Positions 63,240-64,000 of a DNA stretch of 64,000 bases are shown here, in pieces. The DNA comes from Aliidongia sp035943795 (GTDB lineage Bacteria; Pseudomonadota; Alphaproteobacteria; ATCC43930; CGMCC-115725), in NCBI RefSeq assembly GCF_035943795.1, contig NZ_DASZBY010000140.1, forward strand, positions 1 through 64,000, read 5' to 3'. Each line of letters starts with the position of its first letter. The stretch's first letter is position 1. Below the pieces are notes generated by a model. It searched no databases. It was not told the DNA's origin and saw only the letters and a list, made by a program, of their open reading frames with translations. The translations under genes and the position numbers were made by a program.

Positions 63240-64000
63240 TCAGATCGATCGGGTGGCGCCGCCGTCGATGCGGATCATGGAGCCGGTGACGTAACTCGCC
63301 TTGTCGCTCGCCAGGAAGGCGGCGACCGCGCCGAATTCCTCGATCGTGCCGTAGCGGCCGACCGGGATGTCGCCGGCGGCCTTGGCGGCGATCTCCTCGA
63401 CCGGCTTGCCCTGGCGGCCGGCGACCATGTTGTCGAGCTGGGCGACGCGCTCGGTCGCGATCCGGCCGGGCAGCAGCATGTTGACGGTGACGCCGTCCTT
63501 GCCGACCTCGCCCGCCAGGGTCTTGGACCAGCCGACGAGCGCCGAGCGCAACGTGTTCGACATGCCGATGGTCGGGATCGGCTGGATGACGCCGGACGAG
63601 GCCACGGTCAGCACCCGGCCCCAGCCCCGCGCGCGCATGCCGGGCAGCGCCAGGTCGGTCAGGCCGATGACGTTCAGCACCATCGCCTCGAACTGGGTCT
63701 GCCATTGTTCCGGCGCGATGCCGGCGGCGCCGGACGGCGGCGGACCGCCGGAATTGTTGATCAGGATGTCGACGCCGCCGAACGCCTCGGCGATACGGTG
63801 AAACGCCTTGGCGATGCTGGCGCGGTCGCCCAGGTCGGCCGCGACGGCCATCATCGGTGCGCCCGTCTTGTCGCCGATCTCCAGCGCCGCCCGCTCCAGG
63901 GCCTCGCGATTGCGCGAGACGATCGCGACCGAGGCGCCTTCGGCCGCCAGGGCCGTCGCGATGCCGCGGCCGATGCCGCGACCGCCGCCCATGACCAGGG
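63240..64000 (-). CDS. short-chain dehydrogenase/reductase-like protein (5' end outside window)
   Basis: About 253 residues are visible and the frame stays open at the window edge, so the start is missing. It has the NAD(P)-binding GGGRGIGRGIATALAAEGASVAIVSRN region and ILINNSGGPPPSG. The usual catalytic YxxxK is not present; the equivalent stretch reads GMSNTLRSALVGWSK. The C terminus SDKASYVTGSMIRIDGGATRSI is typical. Activity as a normal SDR is doubtful, and it may be a structural or altered-specificity member. Confidence 0.8.
   Translation of the reverse strand, partial: LVMGGGRGIGRGIATALAAEGASVAIVSRNREALERAALEIGDKTGAPMMAVAADLGDRASIAKAFHRIAEAFGGVDILINNSGGPPPSGAAGIAPEQWQTQFEAMVLNVIGLTDLALPGMRARGWGRVLTVASSGVIQPIPTIGMSNTLRSALVGWSKTLAGEVGKDGVTVNMLLPGRIATERVAQLDNMVAGRQGKPVEEIAAKAAGDIPVGRYGTIEEFGAVAAFLASDKASYVTGSMIRIDGGATRSI

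Overview
The window is high-GC bacterial chromosome from an alphaproteobacterium, most likely of Rhodospirillales type. The evidence is gene content: a pckA / chvI-chvG / short-form hprK / rapZ / PTS-Ntr block, a MucR-family regulator, MmcB, a GTA-type three-helix holin, and many ATGA/GTGA-coupled gene pairs. No ribosomal RNA or other species-level marker is present, so the genus is left open.

Layout. (1) 1-5364 is an accessory island abutting the 3' end of a tRNA-Arg(CCG) gene at 5365-5441. It carries the C-terminal part of an AIPR-type abortive-infection protein, a convergent two-gene operon (unrecognised protein plus DHH-family phosphoesterase), and a plasmid/ICE-like maintenance module (winged-helix Rep-like protein, ParA, ribbon-helix-helix protein) with two related 20-bp palindromes. 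The first 3 kb looks visibly less GC-rich than the rest. (2) 5.5-11.2 kb is housekeeping: lipoprotein hydrolase, ABC ATPase, CHCC zinc finger, polA, then a 25-codon ORF with an exceptional Shine-Dalgarno sequence and its own terminator. (3) 11.2-20.8 kb holds a metal-binding-type secreted protein, pckA, an SMR exporter, and the chvI-chvG-[hprK-rapZ]-EIIA-ptsH-ptsI run that links envelope sensing to the nitrogen/carbon PTS. hprK and rapZ are one uninterrupted frame here. (4) 20.8-36.8 kb is mixed core: MucR, a cold-shock-domain protein, lysS, mmcB-alkB, KirBac channel, panC, an orphan LivH-like permease, two c-di-GMP enzymes, and an OmpA porin.

(5) 37.1-43.8 kb is a phage or GTA-like remnant: a CI/S24-type repressor divergent from a DUF6456-type protein with shared operator-like sites, small and large terminase, a cargo lipoprotein, a portal gene cut after about 90 codons and joined out of frame to another phage gene, a lysis/structural P5-like gene, a GTA-type holin, and a small membrane protein. 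Capsid and tail genes are missing. A duplicated ~100-bp intergenic cassette lies upstream of both the terminase block and the portal/lysis block.

(6) 43.3-64 kb is again largely core: an XRE regulator, two cytochromes c, a TPR/GT41 glycosyltransferase, regulators, an ECF sigma factor with a convergent anti-sigma-like gene, creA, an FAD oxidoreductase, and catalase. A four-gene envelope/c-di-GMP cassette follows (periplasmic binding protein, cupredoxin, cache-HAMP-degenerate GGDEF-EAL protein, outer-membrane barrel), then an FkbM-type methyltransferase and an SDR enzyme running off the end.

The best candidates for something undescribed are the DHH operon beside AIPR in the tRNA island, the hprK-rapZ fusion, and the 25-codon ORF with a 14-nt match to the 16S rRNA tail. 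All functional calls are by reading motifs; no searches were run.
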